DNA of 63,549 bases from Kineothrix sp. MSJ-39 (GTDB lineage: Bacteria; Bacillota; Clostridia; Lachnospirales; Lachnospiraceae): assembly GCF_018917935.1 (NCBI RefSeq), contig NZ_JAHLPN010000017.1, forward strand, positions 1 through 63,549, read 5' to 3'. Position numbers and translations under genes: made by a program. This document shows positions 16,105 to 24,027 of this stretch, one piece after another; the first letter of the stretch is position 1, and every line of letters begins with the position of its first letter. A model generated the notes under the pieces. It searched no databases and was not told the DNA's origin. It saw only the letters and a program-made list of their open reading frames with translations.

Positions 16105-17583
16105 CTATAACTGCTCCAGCATTTTCTTTACTTCTTTTCTCAGTATAGTGCCTTTAAAGGTTTTGGGCAAGTCCGCTACTTCATATATGTGTTTTGGCAG
16201 CTTATAGGATTCCAGTTTTTCAGTCAGATATGCCATAAATGCCTGCTTATCATAAGCTTCTGCCTTTACAACAAGCATCACCGGAACCTCGCCGGTAATA
16301 GCATCCGGCTTGGAGCTGTAAGCACAATCAACGATTCCTTCATAACCTCTTGCGCAGTCTTCTACCTCCGCAGGAGATATCTTACTTCCACCGTAATTGA
16401 TAATATCATCCATCCGTCCGACCAGAATACATCTGCCTTCCGCATCCAGATAAGCCAGATCTTTTGTTCTGACATATCCGTTATCCAACGTTTCTCTTGT
16501 CATTTCCGGATCATTGTAATAGCCTTCCATGACAATATCTCCGCCCCAGGATAACAGGGCAGGCCTTGCTTCGCTCACATCTTCCGGTCTTACTGTATCT
16601 CCGTTTTCATCTGTGAAACGGATCACGGAGTTGACCGTCGGCTTTCCGATACAGCCCGGTTTGTCATCTGCACTGTTAAAATCCAGAATACAGGAACAGC
16701 CTGCCTCGGAAGCCCCATAAAAATTATATAATCTTGTATTTGGCATCATGGAAAGCAGATGCTGTTTATCTGCCTCTACCAGCGGCGCAGAACCGATCTG
16801 GATATAATCCAGCTGACTTTCGTACTCTGCAAGCCTGTCCCCGGACAACTTGAAGATCATGCCCAGCGAAGCCGGCGAAAGTGCCATGGATGTTGCGTGA
16901 TACTTCTCCATCAGTTTCCAGAGCACTCCCACAAATACCATACCGTCCATCAGGCAGACGGTTCCGCCGTTTACCATATCGGACTGGTATCTTCTGAGCC
17001 CGTAAGCATGATTGAGCGGCATCGGAATGATCTCCACATTATGCGGCCGCATATGCGTTCCGCCAATGACATTTTCCGCAACTGCCACATCGTTAATATG
17101 TTTGACCACAACGCCCTTTGATTTTCCGGTTGTACCTGTTGTAAATAAGATCATCGAACGGCTCCGGGCTTTTGGCAATTCGCAATCTGCAGGTTCTGCA
17201 TCTGCCATCTGCTTTTCCAGCTCTTTTGCAGAGAAAAACCGCATGCCTTCCGCCTCTGCGTCAGAGATCAGCGTTTCCGCCTCTACCTGTGCCGCGATTT
17301 CCGTCATACGCTCGGGCATGGTTGCTTTTTCTACCGGAATGGGAAGTGCTCCCATATACTGCAAGGCAGAAAAAATCGTCAGATAATTGATGTTCTGGGT
17401 ACATTTCAAAATAACATGTTCGTCCTTCTGAATGCCTGCTGCCATCAGGACTGCTGCCATTTTCCGGATGTTTGTAAAATATTGTTCATAGGTAACTGTC
17501 TTTCGCAGCTCACAGACAGCCAGCGTATCCGGCTGCGTTTTTGCATATTCGCTGATGTATTGTAAAATACTGTCTTTTCTCAT
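16105..17583 (-). CDS. adenylate-forming acyl ligase
   Basis: The product (492 aa) belongs to the ANL superfamily (acyl-CoA synthetases, DltA, NRPS adenylation domains). Visible motifs are the P-loop LFTTGTTGKSKGVV (about 150), NFYGASEAG, the TKDLAYLD and GRMDDIINYGGSKISPAEVE hinge region, and the C-terminal catalytic Lys in FKGTILRKE. It should activate a carboxylic acid with ATP and transfer it to the adjacent carrier protein. DltA-specific residues cannot be judged by eye, so D-alanine is not assumed. GAAGG precedes the start. Confidence 0.85.
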   Translation of the reverse strand: MRKDSILQYISEYAKTQPDTLAVCELRKTVTYEQYFTNIRKMAAVLMAAGIQKDEHVILKCTQNINYLTIFSALQYMGALPIPVEKATMPERMTEIAAQVEAETLISDAEAEGMRFFSAKELEKQMADAEPADCELPKARSRSMILFTTGTTGKSKGVVVKHINDVAVAENVIGGTHMRPHNVEIIPMPLNHAYGLRRYQSDMVNGGTVCLMDGMVFVGVLWKLMEKYHATSMALSPASLGMIFKLSGDRLAEYESQLDYIQIGSAPLVEADKQHLLSMMPNTRLYNFYGASEAGCSCILDFNSADDKPGCIGKPTVNSVIRFTDENGDTVRPEDVSEARPALLSWGGDIVMEGYYNDPEMTRETLDNGYVRTKDLAYLDAEGRCILVGRMDDIINYGGSKISPAEVEDCARGYEGIVDCAYSSKPDAITGEVPVMLVVKAEAYDKQAFMAYLTEKLESYKLPKHIYEVADLPKTFKGTILRKEVKKMLEQL

Positions 17584-17634
17584 TGTTATCCTTCTCTTTC
17601 AGACTAAATCATTTTTCCATGCTTTCTATCGGAA

Positions 17635-19056
17635 TCAGACTGCAAACCAGCCATTCTGCAGTAAAAGCCATGCGCTGACGCTCATCAGTGCGATCACAAT
17701 CACAGTCAGAAGCAGTCCCTTTTTGAACATATAGGAAGGCTTCAATCCATATCCGACCGGAACGCTTCGGACAGAGGTCGGCAGGATATAGGACAGATTC
17801 ACGCCGATCGTTGCGATAAATACATAAGGGATCGGATCAATACCGATTCCGTTCATAACAGAAATGACAATGGGAATTGCCACCGCCGCTGTCGCTGTAT
17901 TGGACGTCACATCCGAAAGCAGGATCGTAACGGTAATGATCACAAGCACCGTCACAAATCCGCCTGTCAGCCCCATTTGGGATACATAATTGCCGATACA
18001 GACATCTGCGCCTGACTTGGTCAACAGCGTCCCAACCGCCAGACCTCCTGCAAAGATATACATCAGTGACCAGTATACCTTCCCCTGAACCGGTTTCCAT
18101 CGCAGAATCCGTTCTCCCTTACTGTCCTTGAGCAGGAACGAAAGCACTGCAGCAATGATGAAAACATACGCCGGCTTCAGTCCCGGCAAAACAGAGGCAT
18201 ACAAATTTCTTGTAAAAGCAAGCACCGTTGCGACCACAAAGTTTGTCAGACAGGCGATCTCTTCTTTGCTCATCTTTCCCATCTCTTTGCGTACCTTTAC
18301 AAAATATTCCTTACTGCCTTCGAGTCCTTCATGCTTTGGCTTGATCCAGATCAGATACAGACAGTTTGACACGATCAGTACCAGCATGATCGGTGCAAAC
18401 TTAATGACCCAGTCCATATACATATATTCCTGTCCGGTCAGCTCCTGGATATAATTTACTACAACCAGATTCATAGCGCCGCCCAACGGAGAAGCCAGTC
18501 CGCCGATGCCCGCACCCCAGGCGATCGACATCAGGATGATCGATGCAGGCTCACTCTCCGAAACCTTATTGATTCCCAGATAACGCAGCATGGAAACTGC
18601 GATCGGCGTGATCGTTGCTGTCACAACCGCATTTGGCAGGATTGTGGAAAGTGCTGTGGAAAGCAGAAACCAGAACAGGATCTGCGTAGTCAGCGAAGTT
18701 CCTACAATGCTTAAGAAGGCACATGCCACTCGTTTATCCAGCCCCACGATCTCCCACGATACAGTCAGGATGGAAGCACCAAGCAGCAGCAGGATCGTCT
18801 CCGATGCATAATTTGCAATGACATCCTTCATATCAACCAGATTAAACAATGCATTCACTGCAATCGGCAGAAATGCCGTCACTGCATAATCCAGCGCCTC
18901 AGTAATCCACCAGTATGCCATCCAGAGCACTGTTCCGATTGCCGCCCGTGACTGGAAAGTATCAAAGATACTTTCCGGCAATAGCCAGATGCAGAGTCCG
19001 AACAGAACCGGACCGATGATTCTGTTTATAATCGATAAATCACGTTTTGCTTTCAA
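17635..19056 (-). CDS. DASS (SLC13) family sodium:anion symporter
   Basis: The product (473 aa) has about eleven membrane segments and the conserved features of divalent anion:sodium symporters. These include SIAWGAGIGGLASPLGGAMN in the first half and SDVTSNTATAAVAIPI in the second, which hold the SNT-type ion-binding motif. Family members import succinate, malate, fumarate, citrate or sulfate. The start is TTG 19056, with GAGAGG five bases upstream. It lies inside the acylation operon between the SGNH and ligase genes, which hints that its substrate is the acyl donor. Confidence 0.87.
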   Translation of the reverse strand: MKAKRDLSIINRIIGPVLFGLCIWLLPESIFDTFQSRAAIGTVLWMAYWWITEALDYAVTAFLPIAVNALFNLVDMKDVIANYASETILLLLGASILTVSWEIVGLDKRVACAFLSIVGTSLTTQILFWFLLSTALSTILPNAVVTATITPIAVSMLRYLGINKVSESEPASIILMSIAWGAGIGGLASPLGGAMNLVVVNYIQELTGQEYMYMDWVIKFAPIMLVLIVSNCLYLIWIKPKHEGLEGSKEYFVKVRKEMGKMSKEEIACLTNFVVATVLAFTRNLYASVLPGLKPAYVFIIAAVLSFLLKDSKGERILRWKPVQGKVYWSLMYIFAGGLAVGTLLTKSGADVCIGNYVSQMGLTGGFVTVLVIITVTILLSDVTSNTATAAVAIPIVISVMNGIGIDPIPYVFIATIGVNLSYILPTSVRSVPVGYGLKPSYMFKKGLLLTVIVIALMSVSAWLLLQNGWFAV

Positions 19057-19067
19057 TATATCCTCTC

Positions 19068-20195
19068 CTATTCTTCAGAAGTACCGACTGCAGATGCCTG
19101 CTTACAGTTTTCTTCCCATTCCTGCCTGTACTGGAGTTCCTTCTTATCCCATGCAGACACTGCATGATCCCATTCCTTTTTCTGTTTTTCATTCAATTTA
19201 TCCGAAAACTGATAATGCTCTTTCATATAAGCTGCCAGATAAGAGGTGATCTTTTCCGCACCGACATAATTGACATGGCGCGGATTATAAAAATCAACAC
19301 CGTAATCCAGATTGATGATCTGTCTTGTCTGCTTATCATCCAGATTCAGATATGGATATCCCTTTTCCTCCATATAAGCATTAAGCGCACACTGATAAGG
19401 GAAACGTGCCTCGGAATACATATATGGTGTTGCTACAAAAAGTACCTGTTTCCCATACTTTTCAGCAGTCTTTACAATATCCTCTATGTACTGCTTTCCT
19501 TTATCCGGCAGTTCAAAGGTGGCATTTTCCACGTCCGGAAATCTCGACGGTTTTACCTGTGGATCTACCGTCGTCCTGACACGCAGTCCCTTATACAGGC
19601 TCTTTCCCTCAGATAATCTGTTGATCCAGTCCTCTCTTGCGATTTCAAAAAAATTCTCATGATATTTCAAAAGCGGGATCTGCCATTCCAGTTCATTGTC
19701 GGTTTCAGTTTTCAGTAACAGATTATGGATCATCCTGATTCTGGTCGGAGATTGTTTCATACCGGAAGCCAGAATACTCAGATAATAATTTTCTTTTTCC
19801 TTTTCTTCCTCTGTCATTTCATCGTCATATGCCAGATCTACCACTACCTGTCTGACCTCTACCACAAACAGATCCACATCCTGACTTTTCAGTGTTTCCT
19901 CCATAATATAAGGAACCGCTCTGATATTCTGACAGGACTGTGAAAGCATCACCGATGTAAAGCCCTGCTCTTCATATGCCTGCGCCGGAATCCAGTATCT
20001 GTACATAGCACTCGACCCGATCATTGCCGCATTGATCGTATTATTATCTTCTGCATAAAAATAATGCCAGCCATCAAAATCCTGTCCTTCCGGTCTTAAA
20101 AGCGGTCCAAGCAGATTGATGATCGTTGTCAGCAGAAACAGAAAAATCAGAATACCTGCCACTGTCTTCAGCACTTTTTTTCTTGTCGTACTCAT
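19068..20195 (-). CDS. SGNH/DltD-like membrane-anchored protein
   Basis: The product (375 aa) has an N-terminal membrane helix (about 8-30) and an outside domain resembling the SGNH-hydrolase fold of DltD and AlgJ/AlgX. Visible marks are IGSSAMYRYW near residue 60, where the serine nucleophile would be, and DFYNPRHVNYVG near 305 as the Asp/His block. Such proteins work with MBOAT partners to move acyl groups onto extracellular polymers. A Lys/Glu-rich C-terminal tail is unusual. AGAGG precedes the start; the MBOAT gene is 42 bases upstream. Confidence 0.75.
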   Translation of the reverse strand: MSTTRKKVLKTVAGILIFLFLLTTIINLLGPLLRPEGQDFDGWHYFYAEDNNTINAAMIGSSAMYRYWIPAQAYEEQGFTSVMLSQSCQNIRAVPYIMEETLKSQDVDLFVVEVRQVVVDLAYDDEMTEEEKEKENYYLSILASGMKQSPTRIRMIHNLLLKTETDNELEWQIPLLKYHENFFEIAREDWINRLSEGKSLYKGLRVRTTVDPQVKPSRFPDVENATFELPDKGKQYIEDIVKTAEKYGKQVLFVATPYMYSEARFPYQCALNAYMEEKGYPYLNLDDKQTRQIINLDYGVDFYNPRHVNYVGAEKITSYLAAYMKEHYQFSDKLNEKQKKEWDHAVSAWDKKELQYRQEWEENCKQASAVGTSEE

Positions 20196-20237
20196 TTTGT
20201 TCCTCTCTATCTATACTCAAAAATCCTGTCAGCTCAT

Positions 20238-21824
20238 TTAAAACTGTTCATAAATAAATGTCGCACCTGCGCCTGCTCCGTAAATACCAAAGCAGAGGAT
20301 CAGCAGAATACCTGCAAGAAGCACAGCACCTCTGAAGATCACATTCCTGTTTCCCAGCCAGTCACGGATCGTCATATTGATCCCGCGGCGTTCCAATATT
20401 TCCTGCGCGATCGAAACTGCAAGCAGGAGCAGCATACAGACAAGCGCAAAGGCCCACTCCTTCCTGCGCAGCACAAACAATTTCATTGTATAAGCAGCCT
20501 GCGGTCTGCTGAAAGCAGAACCAATCATATAAAAGGAATCGGAAAGTCCGTTTCCGAGGAAGATCAGTCTTCCGATCAGACACAGGAAAAAAGTTCTGAG
20601 CATCTGGAATACCTGAAATGCCATATGATCCGTATTGATCTTTGCCTTCTCCATCAGCTTTTTGATCGGTTGTTCAAACATGGCAGATAAACAGATTAAA
20701 ATACCATGATAAACACCCCATCCGATATAATTCCAGTTTGCCCCATGCCAGACACCGGTCAAGATCCAGACACACAAAATAGGCAGGCAGGAAGCAATGT
20801 TTCTGCCCCATTCATTTCCAAACCGTTTTCTGCCTGCCGTATTCAATTTCAGAAACAACGCAGAAGTTGAAACCGGATAAAATACATTTTCCCGGAAAAA
20901 TTCACCGAGTGAAATATGCCAACGGCGCCAGAACTCAGGCATATTGCGTGAAAAATACGGACGGCGGAAGTTTTCCTTTAAACGGATTCCCAGACATTCG
21001 GAAGAGCCGCGCACAATATCCATACAACCGGAAAAATCACAGTAGATCTGGATGGAATAGACAATACCGATAACCAGAAAGATCGGACCGGAATAGTCCG
21101 GCGCATTTTTGATCACCGTTGATACAAAAGGCGCAATGCGGTCTGCGATCACGAGTTTTTTGAAATAGCCCCAGATCATCAGCCATATGCCTTTCCGAAA
21201 CATATCATAATCAAACCGGTGCTCTGCAAACATTTCTGTCCCGAGCGGATCATATCTGCCGATCGGTCCCTGTGTGATATGCGGAAAATACAATACATAG
21301 GTCAGATATTTCAGAAAATTCTTTTGTGCATTGATCTTGCCATGATACAAATCAACCAGATAGGCGATCATCATAAAAGAGTAAAAAGAAATACCGAGAG
21401 GTGCAATCAGCTTCCATGCACTGATCTGTCTATGTACGGTATGAGAAAGCAGAACATTCACATTCTCGATCAGGAAATCGCTGCCCTTGAAAAGCACCAG
21501 AATACCGATGACGACAATCAGTCCGCATACAAGCACTCTCTTTCTCTTTTGTTTCATTTCATTTTTGATCTTTCTGGCAGCTTTACGATCAACATCCTGC
21601 AGCAAAAGCGCCTGCTGATCCAGATTTTTCTGCATCAGAAGCGAACAACCGTACACAACCAGTGCTGTCAGCCCCACTACCGCCAGATAGGATACACCCG
21701 CAGCCGCATAAAATACAATACCCGCAGCCAGCAGAACGACCCACTGCCATTTTTTCGGTATGATATAATAGACCAGACATACAATCAATAAAAACAGTAA
21801 AAATGAATACGATACAACAGACAT
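20238..21824 (-). CDS. MBOAT O-acyltransferase, DltB/AlgI-like
   Basis: The product (528 aa) is a polytopic membrane enzyme of the MBOAT family. It carries the APLGISFYSFMMIAYLVD, GPIGRYDPL and DFSGCMDIV stretches, the RRWHISLGEFFRENVFYP block and the catalytic histidine in GVWHGANWNYIGWGVYHG. It should channel acyl groups from a cytoplasmic carrier to the cell surface. It is the first gene of the operon, preceded by GGAGG and by direct repeats (21879-21921) that also occur before the neighbouring response regulator. Confidence 0.88.
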   Translation of the reverse strand: MSVVSYSFLLFLLIVCLVYYIIPKKWQWVVLLAAGIVFYAAAGVSYLAVVGLTALVVYGCSLLMQKNLDQQALLLQDVDRKAARKIKNEMKQKRKRVLVCGLIVVIGILVLFKGSDFLIENVNVLLSHTVHRQISAWKLIAPLGISFYSFMMIAYLVDLYHGKINAQKNFLKYLTYVLYFPHITQGPIGRYDPLGTEMFAEHRFDYDMFRKGIWLMIWGYFKKLVIADRIAPFVSTVIKNAPDYSGPIFLVIGIVYSIQIYCDFSGCMDIVRGSSECLGIRLKENFRRPYFSRNMPEFWRRWHISLGEFFRENVFYPVSTSALFLKLNTAGRKRFGNEWGRNIASCLPILCVWILTGVWHGANWNYIGWGVYHGILICLSAMFEQPIKKLMEKAKINTDHMAFQVFQMLRTFFLCLIGRLIFLGNGLSDSFYMIGSAFSRPQAAYTMKLFVLRRKEWAFALVCMLLLLAVSIAQEILERRGINMTIRDWLGNRNVIFRGAVLLAGILLILCFGIYGAGAGATFIYEQF

Positions 21825-21878
21825 CTGTATCTTTCCTCCAACTCGTAATTTATGATATCCCTTACATATACATGTTTA

Positions 21879-21921
21879 AACTTAAACAAGTATAAATATC
21901 TAACTTAAACACAACTTAAAT
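21879..21921 (-). promoter_or_regulatory. direct repeats before the acylation operon
   Basis: Three AACTTAAA copies (plus-strand orientation) lie at 21879-21886, 21902-21909 and 21913-21920. Two are 11 bases apart and the third is 23 bases away, so they occupy about the same face of the helix. This is the pattern expected for an OmpR-family regulator. They lie 55-97 bases before the MBOAT start. Confidence 0.6.
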
Positions 21922-21949
21922 CCCGGTACATTTTCTGCTTTCAACCTGC

Positions 21950-23218
21950 TTACAGACGAATCTGAAAACAGATCTCACCGTCAGACGGGCTGTAGGCAGT
22001 TATTTTCCCTCTATGCAGTTCTACGATAGCCTGTGCATTGGATAATCCGATCCCGTGCCCGCCGGTTGCGGAATTATGGGAAATATCTGCTCTGTAGAAC
22101 CGTTCAAACAGATCCATATGTTTACCCTTTTTCATATTTTCTGCCTGGTTTCTGACTTCCACCAGTGTATATTTGCCGTTTTTCCTTACAGTAACACGGA
22201 TCACAGATTTTTCATCTGCATATTTGATGGCATTATCCAGCAGTATGGAAAAAAGTCGTTCCAGCATTGCCTCATCTCCATACACCCAGAGAGTTTCCTG
22301 CTGCTCCCACACCAGTTCTTTTCCATGTGTTTTGGCAACTGTTTCAAACTGTTCACAGGCTTCCTGCAAAAGAGCGGACAGCTGTATTTTCTGTGGACTG
22401 GTAAGTTGATCTACTTCCTGCAGCTTTGTCAGGCTGACCATTTCCTCCGTCAGCTTTGTCAGCCGCAATACCTGATTCCTGATGCTTTTCGTCCATTCTG
22501 TCTCCCCACTTGTCAATTCGATCACATCCGTATTTGCATCTATGATCGTCAACGGCGTTTTCAGCTCATGCCCCGCATTTGTAATAAATGCTTTTTGTTT
22601 ATCCACACTTTCCTGCAGTGGTCTGACGACAGACCTGGAGAAAAAATATACCGGAAAAAATACCGCGATCAGCTCTATGATCGCGCTGATCAGACTGGTT
22701 TTCAGGAAATTATTGCATTCCCGCAGTTTCCGCTTACAATTTACAAAAACATAGATCAGATTGTCTCCCGATGAAATTGCCTTATACCGGCTATACTTTC
22801 CGTACCCGTCTTTTTTCCCCTTCTGATAAAGATCAAGTGCAATCTCCGAGGCACGCTCAGCATCTACCGTATTGGTATTTCGCGTGTTCGTTTTGATTAC
22901 ATTTCCATCCGCATCCAGTGTTACTGTAAAAAAACGGACACCGCTTAAAATGGCATCGATATCTTCCTTTGTATCCGCATCCTCCGCATAGATATAATTA
23001 TCCTCTGTATCCTTTCGTCCGTAGCTCCATTTCCAGTTCTTTTCCGTCTGCTGGATCACATCCAGATTTTCGAGTACAACTGACAGATTTTCCTCAATTT
23101 CTTTTTTCGCCCGCACGTAATTCAACACATTCGTAAGACCTACGATCAAAAAAACCACAATACAGAAGGAGAGCATTGCAATATTAATAAACCGTCTCTG
23201 TAACTGCTTAATCATCAT
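21950..23218 (-). CDS. sensor histidine kinase
   Basis: The product (422 aa) has two membrane helices (about 13-35 and 165-187) enclosing an outside sensor domain of about 130 residues. A HisKA domain follows, with the phospho-His in NAGHELKTPLTII, then the ATPase boxes LDNAIKYADE and GHGIGLSNAQAIV. ATG 23218 or the next codon 23215 is the start, placed after GGAG and overlapping the response regulator stop. Signal unknown; the adjacent acylation operon suggests envelope or cationic peptide stress. Confidence 0.87.
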   Translation of the reverse strand: MMIKQLQRRFINIAMLSFCIVVFLIVGLTNVLNYVRAKKEIEENLSVVLENLDVIQQTEKNWKWSYGRKDTEDNYIYAEDADTKEDIDAILSGVRFFTVTLDADGNVIKTNTRNTNTVDAERASEIALDLYQKGKKDGYGKYSRYKAISSGDNLIYVFVNCKRKLRECNNFLKTSLISAIIELIAVFFPVYFFSRSVVRPLQESVDKQKAFITNAGHELKTPLTIIDANTDVIELTSGETEWTKSIRNQVLRLTKLTEEMVSLTKLQEVDQLTSPQKIQLSALLQEACEQFETVAKTHGKELVWEQQETLWVYGDEAMLERLFSILLDNAIKYADEKSVIRVTVRKNGKYTLVEVRNQAENMKKGKHMDLFERFYRADISHNSATGGHGIGLSNAQAIVELHRGKITAYSPSDGEICFQIRL

Positions 23219-23885
23219 CTTTCTCCAATGCAAACCCGATTCCCTTTGCAGTTCGGATAACCGTATGGGAATCAAGCTGCTTTAAGATCCTGCGCAATCT
23301 GGAAATATACGTCCAGACCACATTATATTCCACATTGCTTTCATAACCCCAGATTGCTTCTATAAACTGTTCTGCGGAAAGCACACATTTTGGGTTTTTC
23401 AACAGCATCTCCATCATCTGATATTCTTTGTTGGCAAGATATACCCATTTCCCCTTGCGGCCAAGCTGAAAGGAAGTTGCGGAAAGCTCCAGATCCCCAA
23501 ACGATAAATTAGGCTCCAGTGTATCTCCTCTGCGCCTTGTCATCGCCCGTACGCGTGCAAGAAGTTCCTTTGTTGCAAAAGGCTTTGTCAGATAATCATC
23601 TGCGCCGCAATCCAAGCCATTTACCTTATCCTCCAGTGCAGATCTGGCAGACAGGATCAAAACAGGAACCTGATTTCCCTGTGCCCTGATCTTTTTCAGG
23701 ACAGAGATCCCATCCAGTTTTGGCATCATAATATCCAAAATCACACCATCATAGCTGCCATTTTCCAGAAAAGCCAGCGCCTGCTCACCATCATACACTT
23801 CATCTACAGAGTAATGATTATATGTCAGAACCGTCACAAGTGCCCTTGCCAGTTCCTTTTCGTCTTCTGCAAGTAATAATCTCAT
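23208..23885 (-). CDS. OmpR-family response regulator
   Basis: The product (225 aa) has a receiver domain (acidic pocket AEDE, phospho-Asp in VILDIMMPKLDG, Lys in LTKPF) and a winged-helix domain (about 130-223) with a standard YISRLRRIL recognition helix. A perfect GGGAGG site precedes ATG 23885. Its own upstream region contains ACTTAAA-type repeats like those before the MBOAT gene, so autoregulation and control of the acylation operon are likely. Confidence 0.9.
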   Translation of the reverse strand: MRLLLAEDEKELARALVTVLTYNHYSVDEVYDGEQALAFLENGSYDGVILDIMMPKLDGISVLKKIRAQGNQVPVLILSARSALEDKVNGLDCGADDYLTKPFATKELLARVRAMTRRRGDTLEPNLSFGDLELSATSFQLGRKGKWVYLANKEYQMMEMLLKNPKCVLSAEQFIEAIWGYESNVEYNVVWTYISRLRRILKQLDSHTVIRTAKGIGFALEKDDD

Positions 23886-23925
23886 TTTCCGCCTCCCAAG
23901 GCTTTATGTTAGCACATTCTTTTTT

Positions 23926-23957
23926 ACTTTAAAACAGCTACTTAAAGAGAAGTTAAA
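23926..23957 (-). promoter_or_regulatory. direct repeats before the response regulator gene
   Basis: ACTTAAA (23940-23946) and AGTTAAA (23951-23957), in plus-strand orientation, are 11 bases apart, with a third related copy (CTTTAAA, 23927-23933). They match the repeats at 21879-21921 and lie 41-72 bases before the start. Confidence 0.5.
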
Positions 23958-23965
23958 ATCAGTCA

Positions 23966-24003
23966 TCAGAAAAGACCGGATCATCCTATGACCCGGTCTT
24001 TCC
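23966..24003 (-). terminator. terminator of the large surface protein gene
   Basis: On the minus strand AAAGACCGGGTCAT pairs with ATGATCCGGTCTTT around a three-base loop, followed by TTCTG. It separates the surface protein gene from the two-component system. Confidence 0.85.
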
Positions 24004-24027
24004 TGCATTATGTGGTAAAGGGCATTA

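Noticed and set aside
15827-21824. ordinary dlt operon for D-alanylation of teichoic acid
   Set aside because: The gene order differs, a DASS symporter is included and the carrier motif is ESL. The function may be related but the name is not justified.
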